A stretch of DNA of 64,000 nt, taken from Clitopilus passeckerianus (Eukaryota; Basidiomycota; Agaricomycetes; Agaricales; Entolomataceae). Below the pieces are notes generated by a model. The model searched no databases and was not told where the DNA came from. It worked only from the letters and a program-made list of their open reading frames with translations. Within the stretch, counting starts at the first letter, position 1, and each line of letters starts with the position of its first letter. The DNA lies in the NCBI GenBank assembly GCA_944990035.1, contig CALYLX010000050.1:62001-126000 (forward strand), written 5' to 3'. The position numbers and the translations under genes were made by a program. This document shows positions 22,823 through 34,013 of this stretch, in pieces.

Positions 22823-23789
22823 AGTAAAAATATTATCAAACGCTGTGTCCCTCTTGCAGTAGGGGCAAAGAAAATACCCGCGGATACGAAACGAACCAGA
22901 TCGCTCTGCCAGCAATACTCAAAGAAGTTCGACAGTAGACCCATAGGAGAAGATAACTACCAACTTCCGTAAGCTTGTCCCTGCATTCTTTTCGCACTCG
23001 TCTCAGACTCTCAGAAGCGCTGGTATTCGGATCCAGCATTTCTATACGTCCGCCGAGCCCGGGCCCCTATGTTTTAAGGATTCCTACCTCCCCTTATGCG
23101 CTGGCTATTCGCCGTATTATAGAACCGTTCAACGCTTTGACAACACTGTGCTTCTTTTAACTATGCTGAGCCGAACTTTGTCTCCTTCGATTGGTTCGAA
23201 TAAACACCAGCCGTTCGGAAACGCCAGATTCAATTAGCCCTTCGTGCCAAATGCCAATAACCCAATATTCGAAATGACATTCTACCTCACGCCAGGGCAC
23301 GCGATAGCATGTACGGAAGGTCTACAATGTCGGACTCCGAGGCAAGGGTTCAAGTCTTCTTTTCACCCCCGCCATTTGCCGATTCAGAGCATTCTGTGTG
23401 GTACAAGTTTGATTACGGCTTGTTTTAGGGTTCATATGTACTATGAATTCGCTCCTTGCATCCGTACTGACCGGTGGAGATGATCCAACATGTCACGATG
23501 TTCAGACCTTCGGGGGCAGGTTACCCGGACCATAGGACGGGGATTGACTGATGTATTTATGATGTCAGTGTCCGCCTGGTGTCCGCCAATCTGGGGTGCT
23601 GCGTCTTCGGGCAGCAATCGGGTACTGCCTTCTAAATTAAAGCTCTGCACGCTTATTGTCAATGTCAGCCCTGGCCCCTGGATCTGCGTGACAGTACGCC
23701 ACCGCCTGATATGGCTACCCATCAGACCTCATCTCCATCTTTGCTATGGGCAAAGCAGAGGAGAGAACCCGGAGACATCCATGGGACTC
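22823..23789. other. Gene-poor spacer
   Basis: About 970 bp with several short frames but no domain, no splice-supported model and no clear repeat. A minus-strand ATG at 23039 opens a 25-residue charged stretch (MLDPNTSASESLRRVRKE) before a weak donor, which is too little to call. Confidence 0.35.
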
Positions 23790-24715
23790 CCTGGGCCGCG
23801 GTCACAGCATTTTGGTGACCGGCCGCGTCGATTTAGCTGGCGGTCACAAAATCCGGTGACCGCGCTGGGGGCACTGCAGTGAGAAGGCATATTCGTGTTT
23901 GGTTCTGTAGGTAGTGGTAAACAACGAGGCGGGGGTAGAATCGCAATTTAGCCTGCTCTACACCCTCTACGCACATATTCCGGGCGGGCAGGCTTTCGTC
24001 TACGGATCACGAATACGTTTATCGCACAGGAAGCGAAGTTTTGGTGTGATTTCGGTCGCGCACGCACTGGAAATGGTGCTGTTGGTTGGCTCTCCCACGT
24101 TTCTATGCGAGGAAATCTATCTGAACATTTGTAAATACATATATTTTACATTGTTCTACGGTTTTATGTACCGGAAATCGATAGAATTTCGAGTTCAGCC
24201 ATTCTTACGACAGGGCAAATCCGGTTGATGGAAGCACCGTAAGCGGAGTTCGAGCAGCTGATAAGGAGGAAACGGAAATTTATGGTGAGTTTTCGTGGAA
24301 CAAGTCAGAGTTTTTGCACTCACAAACAAGTGGGCCAAGCGCACTTGCACGTCTGAAGGAAATGAAGGAAAAAATGCCTACAAATCGACATTCACGAAGG
24401 GAAAAACATACTTTACGTCGATTGGGCGGAGCTTAAAAGAGCCAAATCATACGACTTTTCGTTTTGGAGGACATTTTGCGCGGTCTATCACTACTCTTTA
24501 CACTAGAAAATTCTGCCACACATTAAAAATAGGCCTTCATATTACTCCTGCAGAGAATGTATCATCGAAGCGCGTTTGACGATGAACTATCTCGTAAGGT
24601 ACCTTTAGTTTAGATTCAAACCCCGACCGGCAATCAGCGAGGCATTCAGACAAAGGGGCAGGGAGCCGAGCCAGACGCTGTGACCGCCGCCACCTAGGAG
24701 GTGGTGACCGGGCGG
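23790..24715. repeat. Region bounded by CGGTGACCG palindrome clusters, possible degenerate mobile element
   Basis: The motif CGGTCAC / GTGACCG occurs in inverted pairs at 23792-23823 (loop AGCATTTT) and 23840-23866 (GCGGTCAC, loop, GTGACCGC, perfect 8 bp arms). It recurs at about 24680-24715 (GTGACCGCC, then CCACCTAGGAGGTGG, then GTGACCGGG). About 800 bp of AT-richer, non-coding sequence separates the two clusters. Clustered palindromes near both ends of a sub-kilobase stretch are typical of subterminal repeats of non-autonomous DNA transposons, but I see no exact terminal repeat or target duplication. Confidence 0.4.
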
Positions 24716-24883
24716 TTTTTCCAGCTCAGAAAGAAACAATTGAGTCTCAGAATGGAGCCTCTAGGCGGGGGGAGAATGGGGGAGAATGGAGGAGGAGCGG
24801 AGGCGGCCGAGCTTACATAATGCGGTGCCGAAGGTGGGACGCGGGCACCGGGTCACAGGGAATCCGCGAGAGAACTACTAGGA

Positions 24884-25816
24884 GGACCCGGAATAATGGG
24901 AGGGTATGTCGTGTACAAAATTCTGGAATCCGGTCAAATCTGTCTGAACCAACGCTGACCCTGGCCGGAATGTTGTCCGAACCTGCAGCCCGCCTCACTC
25001 AGGGCCCAATTCTTGTCCGAACTTTTGCTTCTGGCCTCGAAAAAAGTTCCCCGACTTCTCTGAGAACGGCCTCTGAAGCTTCAAAATCGTTTTCTATTCA
25101 ATGCTACAAGATGTAAAACTACTAGAGACCGTTAAGTAGTCTAAATACTTTCACCTGACACCTGACAGCTCCGCCAAGTGTTACCGGTGTCCAAATTCTT
25201 CAGCTTTCGTTTGTTGAAAAGCACCATTTCCCTCTTGAATGCGGAAAAGCCTTGTTTCAGCTCGTTGTAGCGAGCGTAGTCGCGCGACCCAAGGCGAATT
25301 CCAGGTGCTGCAACCGTAGATGGGATGACAGGAGCATCGTACAGAATGGACAAGAACACGTGCGAGGGAATGAGCAAAGCGATTGGTTTGGAAGGGATCT
25401 GTCGTCCTGTGGAAAGATTGACACCAGGACCCGCAAGCCGGTGAAAGAGTTGTACGGATAGAAGTGAAAGAGCAGAGATGCATCGGCATTCTTTCCATTC
25501 TTCCGGCCTGATTTTCAATGTACCCCAAGCCGCCGGGTCCCTGGAGGACCCCTTGGGGACCCCACGTGACATTGCAATGAGTCGACTATAGCCGTCAGAA
25601 GCAATGGGCAACTATAATCAACAACAACAACAGCTATAAGCAACTATAAGCATGGAGAGTGGAACAAGCATGGCCGTGATCTGTGCGCTTTGGTCATCAT
25701 CAGGCCTCAGGCCGTAAGGTCAGACGACTAGTGACGGGATCGCCGGTCCTTGGAGCTCAGATGGGGGAACCTTGTCCGAACCTGTACACGACATACCCTC
25801 CCATTATTCTGGGTCC
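24884..25816. mobile_element. 933 bp non-autonomous element with 34 bp terminal inverted repeats
   Basis: The left end (24884-24917) starts GGACCCGGAATAATGGGAGG. The right end (25783-25816), read on the opposite strand, starts GGACCCAGAATAATGGGAGG, and the two 34 bp arms differ at one position. The near-perfect arms imply recent activity. Three copies of a subterminal TTGTCCGAAC box lie at about 24974, 25014 and 25772. The element is flanked by TA-containing sequence on both sides (CTACTAGGA left, TAGGGGAGG right), so a TA target duplication with slightly offset ends is possible but not certain. No transposase is encoded; the only sizeable frame is at 25141-25572. Confidence 0.7.
25141..25572 (-). 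CDS. Unrecognised ORF inside the inverted-repeat element
   Basis: ATG-initiated frame of about 143 residues: MSRGVPKGSSRDPAAWG, LLIPSHVFLSILYDAPVIPS, GSRDYARYNELKQGFSAF and a basic tail FNKRKLKNLDTG. It carries none of the transposase motifs I know. It may be a captured host-gene fragment or a chance frame. An overlapping frame on the same strand is also open, which argues for caution. Confidence 0.25.
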   Translation of the reverse strand: MSRGVPKGSSRDPAAWGTLKIRPEEWKECRCISALSLLSVQLFHRLAGPGVNLSTGRQIPSKPIALLIPSHVFLSILYDAPVIPSTVAAPGIRLGSRDYARYNELKQGFSAFKREMVLFNKRKLKNLDTGNTWRSCQVSGESI

Positions 25817-25955
25817 TAGGGGAGGATGTAGATTTTCACAGTTTGCCAGCGGACCGCACTGGCCATACATGACCATGAGAACTTGATTTACCTACATGAG
25901 ATCTGAAATCTAGGGTTTAAAGCCTTGTTAAAGCCACCGGATGGAGAACTGTCGG
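25817..25955. other. Short spacer
   Basis: Flanking sequence right of the element; nothing recognised. Confidence 0.3.
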
Positions 25956-26415
25956 TCAGCGAAATGATGTAGGCTCGGAGTACAGCAGTTCTACGACTCG
26001 ATATTTATTCTCGGATAGGTTTACTAGGATTTCCAATCTCACTTGCTGACCTGACCACTTGAACCATGCCAGGGCAGGAGCGTCATCTTCCTCGAGGGCA
26101 GAGAGCAACCCACAGCGTGTATTTGACGTTGCTAATCCTCTTTCTTGGAACGCACTGGATTTCGCGGTCTGTTGTGGATGTCTACAATAAAGTAGAGCGA
26201 CGTGGTGAAGTCTCCTCGCAGGTAGGTCGGAGAACCGGGGTTTTCCAAGACTATGGCTAACACGGGTGTCGCACAGATAAATACATACAGGATGTTTGAC
26301 GGCTCTAGATACACTTATATCCTCAACAGTAGGATCTTCACCACTGGAGGAAACTTCGTCGTCCACCACGGCTATCTTCAAGGTCGGTTATGCCTGTCTG
26401 TGATTTTGTTTCCAT
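25956..26415 (-). CDS. Hypothetical protein, exon structure uncertain
   Basis: The minus strand shows protein-like blocks in more than one frame: IAVVDDEVSSSGEDPTVEDI, then (after a GTATGT donor near 26289) LENPGSPTYLRGDFTTSLYF and VDIHNRPRNP, and finally DDAPALAWFKWSGQQVRLEI and NLSENKYRVVELLYSEP to the stop at 25956. A possible ATG is at 26415 (METKSQT). The blocks suggest a three- or four-exon gene of about 120 residues, but I could not fix the last intron. I recognise no family. Confidence 0.4.
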
Positions 26416-26954
26416 GAATGTCGACAAAACCCTAGAGTTTCGAAATGAAAACCAGAAGCCATGAAAAAGCTCGCCCGCAGAGAAATTCCACAGAATAGGC
26501 AACTAGATAAATTGGTGCCGAAGTGCAGTTAGATGGCACCTCATTAAGCTATTGGTGAGGTGCTGTTGGCATGAAAGGGAGTGGGACGCGGTCGTCTCGA
26601 TTGCCAGAGATGGTCTTTGTTTGTTTTTGTTGGAACGTGCATCTTTTGAAGTGGGAGAACCAGTGCGGAGACTCGGAACCAACCTCCGATAAGTGAAAGG
26701 CGGCTATACCCCATGTATGAATTTGGTGTGTTCGTTGTTCTGGGATCCTCTAGGCGTTGGAACCAATCAACATCTGATGAGTCTGGGGCTGGCGCAGAAG
26801 CATCCTATGCACGGCCACAGATCGTCAAGATGGAGTGGACTCCGGAAGTGTGGGTGACTAAGAAGAATTACTCCGAAAGGTCCGAAGGACCGTGACCAAT
26901 ACTGTTCCTTCGTTTTTGCTCCCCACACGGCAGAGCAATTCAGCTCGATCTTCT
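26416..26954. other. Intergenic, upstream region of NAR1
   Basis: About 540 bp between the divergent hypothetical gene and NAR1. No gene, repeat or regulatory element was recognised with confidence. Confidence 0.35.
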
Positions 26955-29021
26955 ATGGCTTTTTCAGGCGCATTGGTGGGCGAATAATTCTTTTCTACTT
27001 GCTGACATCTTACACGGATTGGTAGACATTGACGGATTTGAATGACTTTATAACGCCATCGCAAGCATGTATCAAGCCCGTAGAACAACTGAATAAGCAG
27101 GGAGCAAAGGATCCTAGTGCTGCAGCTGTAAGAAGCCAAAAGCTCTTGATACAAATCCACACAATACTAACTCAATCTAATCTCTAGACAGAAATCCAGA
27201 TAGATCAGACGGGGAACTATGTAGAAGTCACTACGCCATCCGTGGGCAGCAAACTAACTCAACCGAAAAAGCTGGAGAAAGCAGAGATCAATCTAAATGA
27301 CTGCCTAGCTTGCTCGTACGCCCAATTTATCCTTTCTCATGTTGCTTAAATGGGATCTAAGAATTCACTAGGGGTTGCATAACGTCTGCCGAATCGGTCC
27401 TCATCACCCTTCAATCACATATTGAGGTGCTGAACTTCTTGGAATCCAATTCTGCGACGAAATCTTCCCTAGCATCGGATACAGAACCCTATAAGGTTCC
27501 AGTAATATCCATATCGCCTCAAACACTTGCCTCCCTGGCTGCTTCCACTGCTGCTCAAAACGCCAACTCTGCAGCCTCGTCCAGCTCGAGCTTGCCCCAA
27601 CCCACTCCACGGCAGATCCTCCGCCGAATACAGATGTTCTGCACGACAGTCCTCGGATTTGCATCTGTCTTCGACACAACGTTTGCACGCCACCTTTCCT
27701 TGAAGGAACATATTGCAGAATTTGAGGAGCGTCGGGCACGATCGAAAGCTGGAGGTGAAAAGAAGGAGGAGGATCACTGTCTGCCAATGCTCGCGAGTGC
27801 ATGCCCGGGGTGGATATGCTACGCCGAGAAGGCACATGCAGAGATGTTACCCTTTGTTTCTACGACTAAGAGCCCCCAGCAAGTCATGGGGACCTTGGTG
27901 AAGAATTGGATGGGTGCCAAGTGGGGAAAGCGGTGGGTGTAATCATGTTCTACTTTCCTGCTTATTGATCCATTATCTGCAGGCCGGACGAAATATATCA
28001 TGTTACGGTCATGCCTTGCTACGACAAGAAACTGGAGGCATCGAGAACGGACTTTTACAACGAGCTGTACTCTACGAGGGATGTTGATTGCGTCATTACC
28101 ACCGGAGAGCTAGAACTTTTGATGAAGGAGAAGGGATGGGATATTTCACAATTTGTCCCTGGTGAACTCGATGACCTACCCCCATCGGTAGCGCCTAATG
28201 GTACGGAGTCCCAAGGCATCAACATCCCCGAACTCCTGGTCCATCCTGGCACGTCATCCGGCTCGTATCTTCACGCCATCATGGCACATATCCAGGACAC
28301 CTCACCAGTTCCCCTTACTCTCACCGTCGCCACCCTCCGAACGAGCGATTTCGAAGAATTCGTTCTCTCCAAACCTGCCCCGACACCCGAAGAAAAAGAA
28401 GAGATCGTCTTCAAGGGTGCAAAATGTTATGGGTTTAGAAACCTTCAAAATGTAGTGCGAAGAGTGGGGAGGGAGAAAGGTCTCAGGACAACAACTGGTG
28501 CAGCCGGGAAGATGGGTGGACGGGCAGCTGGCGCCGGAGCTGCGAGACGCTTGGCAGCAAGACGGAGAGGAGATGCAGGTGCGGTAGAGGAAAGAGGGTA
28601 TGACTATGTCGAAGTCATGGCTTGTCCCGGAGGATGTGTCAACGGGGGTGGGCAGCTCAAACCCGTTTTGGCCTCTGGTCAGGGTCCAGCTGTGGCCGAA
28701 GGGAAGGATAAAGAGGGCTTCAAGAGGGATTGGGAGGCAAACGGAGTTGCTACCCCTCCGCCTGCTACGAAGAGCACTACGATTGACGTCTTGCAGAATG
28801 CGAGGTGGGGGTCGAGGGAATGGACGAAGAAGGTGGAGGATGAGTACTGGAAGGTCGGCAATGGAGCCGAAGCGGCTCAGCGGGCCGATACTTTGGTTAC
28901 TCAGATATATTGGGACTTCTCTCTAGCGGGGGAAAAGGGAGAGGGGAGTCAACGACAGCATTTCCGGACTCAGTACAAGGCTGTAGAGAGCGAGGTCATT
29001 GGCCTCAATGTGGTTTGGTAG
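26955..29021 (+). CDS. NAR1: Cytosolic Fe-S assembly factor Nar1 (iron-only hydrogenase-like)
   Basis: Component of the cytosolic iron-sulfur protein assembly (CIA) machinery that passes Fe-S clusters to cytosolic and nuclear apoproteins. Exons: 26955-26975, 27026-27127, 27188-27315, 27372-27932, 27983-29021. The first 21 nt exon gives MAFSGAL, joined to [20 protein letters not shown], the Nar1 N-terminus with its first cluster-ligand Cys. [16 protein letters not shown] carries further N-terminal ligands. The core has the hydrogenase-like pieces [29 protein letters not shown] and [17 protein letters not shown]. The C-terminus ends [11 protein letters not shown], the Trp-terminal tail that targets clients to the CIA machinery. 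An Ala/Arg/Gly-rich insert (about [20 protein letters not shown]) is a local oddity between conserved blocks. Confidence 0.95.
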
Positions 29022-29333
29022 AGCATACGCCACCCACATCACTGTATATCACACATAGTATTTGGATAGGTTGTAGACTTTGCGATAACTTAGGATCGGT
29101 TGTATTATCATTGTACATTGCGTTGCTAGCCGCGCTGGGGATGTAAAGTATGCTTCCTGGGTAAGTAGGATATGGATATATGAAAGAAGGAACAGTAAGG
29201 ATACAGAGGTACAGTGGTGAGGCAATCTCGTTGAATGTGGTTTGGGGTATCTCGGTGTTTTAGAGGGTAAATATTGAGCCCGCAATCGAAGTGCTGATTA
29301 GGTCTGCAGGACGGGAAAAGTTGGGAATGGGGG

Positions 29334-29758
29334 TCATTGTCGTTGCCGAGGTTCATTCACAGCGCCCTTCTTGAACCAGTAGTCGCAGTCCACGCAGTAG
29401 TCCTTGGTGCGGCCAATGATTGTCTGATTGCGGTCTGGCTCGTAGAACTTCAAAGATGGAGGTTAAAGGTGCAAGTTTGTGATGTTGGATAGATCAACTC
29501 ACGCGCTCGCATCGTGGACAAGAGGGACATGCTCCGCGTTTCGTCGGGTGCTTGGCGGACCTTACACAATACTGGCTGTTGCAGTCGTGCTTCCTTATTT
29601 TCGCTGTCTTTTGCATCGGTTACCGATGGTCGAGCAACCTTTGGAAAGGACGACTTACAACAACATAGTGTCCACAGCCATGAAGGATTCCTTCCCTGGA
29701 GAAGCGTCTCATTTGTTGGGTAAAATTCCGGAAAAAACGAGAGACACTCACGTATCAT
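29334..29758 (-). CDS. Small Cys/His-rich protein, unrecognised
   Basis: Three or four short exons on the minus strand from an ATG at about 29758 to the TGA at 29334-29336. The readable part is LHGCGHYV, then KHDCNSQYCVRSAKHP and GACPSCPRCERFYEPDRNQ, then TKDYCVDCDYWFKKG. The junction CER|FYEP uses a good GTGAGT donor and GAAG acceptor. The pattern CGH...HDCNS..C....HP...C..C..C...YC..C resembles short Cys-rich proteins common in mushroom genomes, probably zinc-binding. Phases of the first introns could not be settled. No known function. Confidence 0.45.
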
Positions 29759-29947
29759 AGCTGCACATAGTGGAAGAAATATGAGGTGGTGGTCAAGTGC
29801 TATGAGCTTTGGCTGCTTAGATGCATGAAATGGTTTCCTAACAACTCTGATGATCTCGGTACATGCGGGGACGGCGTGGCGTTGGGTCTGATCTGCAAAG
29901 TTTGCCACGTGCGCAGCCACATATTTCTGGCATTTTCCATTGAGTCC

Positions 29948-31404
29948 ATGGCCTCCGCTTCCTCGTCGACAGCGTCTTGCACAACGCGCTCGAGAACTGG
30001 CCTATTCTTATCGTATCGCGAGTCTATACCTCGACGAAGAACACGCAACGACACCGCCTATGCTGACGATGAGGAAAATGAGAGGCTCATCGCCTCCCCT
30101 AGCCATGCCGAGGTTGATATGCCATTACCGCCTAAATGGTCAGTGATTTTCAACTCAGCACATAACGAAAGCCTCATGTTAGCCATGCAGGGTGGACTAC
30201 TCAGAGCAGGTAGAGCTCATATTGGCAGATACAAGGGCAAAGAGTACGTCAATCCACCTACTGGACTCCTGTGTCAAACAACGCTCTCTCCGTAGTCACT
30301 GCGCTTGACAAGCTCCATGCGAAGCACCTGCTACCAGGATTTGCCGACAGAACTCAGGAGGAACGCGATATTGAGAACCTGACGACAGAAATTACTCGAG
30401 ACTTCCGGCAATGTCAAGGGCTAATAAAGAAAATCGGCGCTCCCTCTCATGTGTTCCCACCGAATGGCAGTGAAGCACACACCGATGCTTTGGCAACGAA
30501 GAACATACAACGAGGACTTGCAGTCAAAGTGCAAGATCTGAGTGCAGCTTTCAGGAAAAAGCAGCGGGTGTACATGGAAAGTGAGTTCAATGGCGTCACC
30601 TCCTGGAGTCAGGCACCAGTGCTAAAGGCCAATTTGTAGAACTGCAGGGCCATTCAATAAAGAACCAGGACTTGATGATGGCTTCTGGCGCAATTTCACT
30701 ACGAGGTTCAGCAGGAATGAGTGCGGTAGACGAGGATCTTGCTGCTGCAGTGAGTACTGTTTCCCCCCCGTTCAACTCCCGCTGAACCCGGATTCCCTCC
30801 GTTGCAGACACATACTCGTTCGCAGTCTCTCTCAATATCTCAGCAACAACTCCAGTCCCAGCTTCAGTCCCAAACCCTTGTTGCCGACAACGACACCGAA
30901 ATTGCCTCCCGTACCCACTCCCTGAACGAACTCGCAGACTCCATCGCCAGCCTCGCAGAACTCTTCAAGGACCTATCCTCCCTTATCATCGACCAAGGCA
31001 CCCTCCTCGACTCCATCGAATACAACATTGAACAAACAGCGGTCGACGTAAAAAGTGCCGCAACCGAACTGACAGTCGCAGAGGGGTACCAGAAGAGGAC
31101 AGGGAGGAGGTACTGCATCCTGCTGTTGGTGCTTCTAATTATACTCGCTGCGACCGGAGTGGTCATCAAGATACAGAGAAGTGGGAAGGCGAAACAGGTG
31201 CCTCCCCCGCCGAGCCCGACGATTACTGGGACGACTGGGATAACAGTGGTCGAGCCAGTGATAGGGTCTGGGAGTGCAGGTGGATTAGGGATAGGAGGCA
31301 GGGCGCCAGATGACGAGGACTACGATATCTTCAGGCGGCCTCGGTTCTCTTCAAGGATATTGCCTAGGAGTAGATGGCGAGAATATGGGATACCACGGAC
31401 TTGA
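29948..31404 (+). CDS. TLG2: Qa-SNARE of the Tlg2/syntaxin-16 type
   Basis: Target-membrane syntaxin of the late Golgi/endosome, needed for endosome-to-TGN fusion. Exons: 29948-30138, 30191-30243, 30296-30580, 30640-30749, 30808-31404; all junctions keep frame. After an Arg-rich N-terminus (SRTGLFLSYRESIPRRR) come PKWVDYSEQVELILADTRAK and ALDKLHAKHLLPGF, then QCQGLIKKIGAPSHVFPP of the Habc region, and VYMEKLQGHSIKNQDLM. The SNARE helix (HSLNELADSIASLAELFKDL, then DSIEYNIEQTAVDVKSA) holds the expected heptad pattern and a central Gln. One transmembrane helix (YCILLLVLLIILAATGVVI) follows. Unusually, about 80 Pro/Gly-rich residues follow the anchor, which would face the lumen. Confidence 0.92.
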
Positions 31405-31719
31405 CAATTTGCTCCTTAGATGACCATATGTTTTTGTTATTACACGTAATGGGATCCTTCTTAGAGAAACTGCGCAAATTGACTTCATGACGCCTCAATG
31501 CAGCGAGTACGACGAGCTTCCGAACCCGTACGCGCTCAGAGCAAGGAAAATTGTACACATAACAATACATTCTTTGGTTTTCTGGGGAGTATAACAGTAC
31601 AAAGTACACAATAGCCATCCACATACGTACGTAACTGAAGGGTAAACGTGAATGTGAAAAGTATGTTCCGATTATAACGATTATAAACAAGAAAAGGGGG
31701 AAAGTTGTGTCTTGAAAAA

Positions 31720-34013
31720 TCACGTTTGCCGTCGTTCAGTCCGATTAGGTCTTGTTTTCTTCGATTTGGGTTCTGATAGGACTACCGCTCGCTGGCAGGT
31801 TGGACAGCGACCAGAAACGTCTGTTAACCATGGATCCAGGCAGGTTTTCTGTACGACAAATTGTGAGTAAAGGTGTGATGAAAATTAGCGGGAAGCGAAC
31901 GTGGAAGACATGACCACATTCCAGCAGCCTCAACGGTTGTACACCCTCGCCTGCATCCGTCAACGTGAGATCTCCGTTTGCTGTGCTTGAGAGTACAGGT
32001 GCACTAGCCAGCACGGGTGCTGTTACTGCAGGGACCACGCTTATCGCAGAGCCGTCGGCGTGAGTTTCTTCATTAGTATTCTTCTCCTGCTTCGCATTCT
32101 CCCCCTCGGACCCTTCCACCACCGCAGGAGCACTGGCACTAGCTGCCGCTCCCCCTTCCCTCTCAAATACTTTCTTCGGTTCCTCGAAGTCCATCAAACA
32201 GATTGCACAAGCCGCTCTGTTCCCCTCCAGCACCACAAAGGGATATTCTCCTTTCTCCCAATGTTCTTCCCACGTCTGCGGTTCGTTACCATTCAGACCT
32301 TTCTCCAGGTCTCCTGATGTCGTCCCGGTTTTCGATTTCGCCCCTAGCGAACCATTGCCACGGAAGCTTGAGAACTTCCTCAGGAACTGGAACCTCGTCC
32401 TTGGTGACGTAGTTTTCGGTGATAGTGGTTTAGGCGGATACGAGTATGCTGATTCGGGAGTTTTGAGGCCACTGGCGAGTCCTGCAAGTTCTTCAGGGGG
32501 TGGAGGGATGTATATGACCAGCGGAATACGGTCAACGACAGATTTCGGCAGTTTGCCAATTTCATGCCTAATTTGACCAGCGGTCTGGAGAGGGTGTCGC
32601 CCCATGCACACGAGAATGATGTTCCAGAAGAGCTGTATGAGCTAAGTGAGTTCGGGATACTGTATGAAGTAGAAGCGAGGTGACGAACGAATAGAATGGG
32701 TGCGACAATAAAGACAACCACACTCAGGACCATGACCTCTAGAACACTGAGATACATGAGGCACAGAATCCCAAAGGTGAGCCACCAGATATGCGGTGCG
32801 TCGTGTCGGCATGTATTAATCGAGGTATATTCTAGGATATGCGCAGTCAGGAACCACGAAAGAGTCAAGAGGGAAGATAGAAGGGTAAGTCTGATAACAT
32901 GCAATAGGAAGCAAGGAAAAGCGGAAGTTGAAAGGAATGGTCAGCTGTAGTAATGGATAGATGGCGCACACAACGGACCGAGAGTAGAGCCGAGTGTAGG
33001 GCAGACTCCTCGAGTATCTCGCCAATGTCTCATTATCCGGGTTTTGTCTCCCTCTAGTGGTTGTAGACCTTGCTCGACGGGGTGGTGTGAGTGGTGTAGC
33101 GGAAGTTGGAGTGGTTGTTGTTGACATTGAGTTGATGTTCGTTGCTTCGTCTGCCTGACGCTGTTGGCGACTGCATATATGCGCAAGGGTTAACGCCGAT
33201 GATTGACCAGAGTTCGATTAAAGACGTACACCTTCCGTTCCCTCAAGAAGCTCCAGTAGTTCAGGCTCGATGCCAATATCGATCTGAACACCCAGATACA
33301 TGCCCAGACACCCAATGGGCGCTCGCATGCCACCCATTCCGTCAAGCCTGCCTGAGTCGGGCTCTTCAAAATTGTGCCAGACAAGGCCAGTAATACTGAG
33401 ATAACGATGATCTATAGCCCCGTTAGCTGGCGTCCATAGACGCGTAATCGCACAAAATGCGGTCTCCACACACCTGTACACAGCTTGAGCACAACGCAAA
33501 GAAGAGTGCAACAATTGTGCGTCGTTCCCTGGATGCATCTCTTCCAACACCGAAAAACAGCATGACCTTCCTTATCCACGATTGCTGTTGATTCACAGTA
33601 GCAGGCGTAGCTGTTGGAGTTGTGGGCGTGATACGAGGTGTTGACGTCCTCCTGAAGCCCGCTCGAGGCTGTGAGTTGTTTGTGACTAAAGTAGGTCCAG
33701 GAGACCTCGACCTCCTGCTCGTCGAGCTCATTAGCGACCTCGCTGGTGTTGGGGACGCTAAAGTAGGGCTTTCGCAGTGGCCAAGGGTTGGATTCCTAGT
33801 ACTTGCGGATGCAGTGGGGAGATTACCATCAGTTGAATCAAATGCACTCGACACCCTAGGTTCCGGAGCGATCGTTAAAGAGTGTCGTGGAGGAGGAATG
33901 TCCCCAGTTGAGCGTATCCTTCTCAATGCATTGGCAGTCGACGAGCTTGTGGTAGCAGCGGCCGTTGTTGGTAGAAGCGCTCCGGCGTCTGAGTCGGAAG
34001 GCTGGAGTGACAT
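31720..34013 (-). CDS. Multipass membrane RING-H2 E3 ubiquitin ligase
   Basis: Integral-membrane RING protein, a predicted ubiquitin ligase. The ATG at 34013 (MSLQPSDSDAG) begins a ~170-residue Ser/Pro-rich cytoplasmic tail ending FFGVGRDASRERRTIVALF, the start of the first helix. Later exons supply WVACERPLGVWACIWVFRSI, SLLTLSWFLTAHILEYTSIN, WLTFGILCLMYLSVLEVMVL and VVVFIVAPILF|LFWNIIL. The C-terminal exons hold the RING: CAICLMDFEEP, a ~80-residue Ala/Glu-rich insertion, then LECGHVFHKTCLDPWL and GRCPTCQRAVV, a C3H2C3 ligand set. The insertion between the first and second ligand pairs is unusually long. Exon joins were checked by frame; the open frame at 33218-33550 and the apparent ATG at 33127 are parts or shadows of this gene. 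Confidence 0.82.

Noticed and set aside
23330..23370. GGTTCAAGTC, resembling a tRNA T-arm/B box
   Set aside because: No A box, acceptor stem or anticodon arm could be folded around it.
33218..33550. Separate gene on the minus strand
   Set aside because: It is a shadow frame of the RING gene; the adjacent frame (WVACERPLGVWACIWVF) carries the membrane segment that joins the flanking exons.
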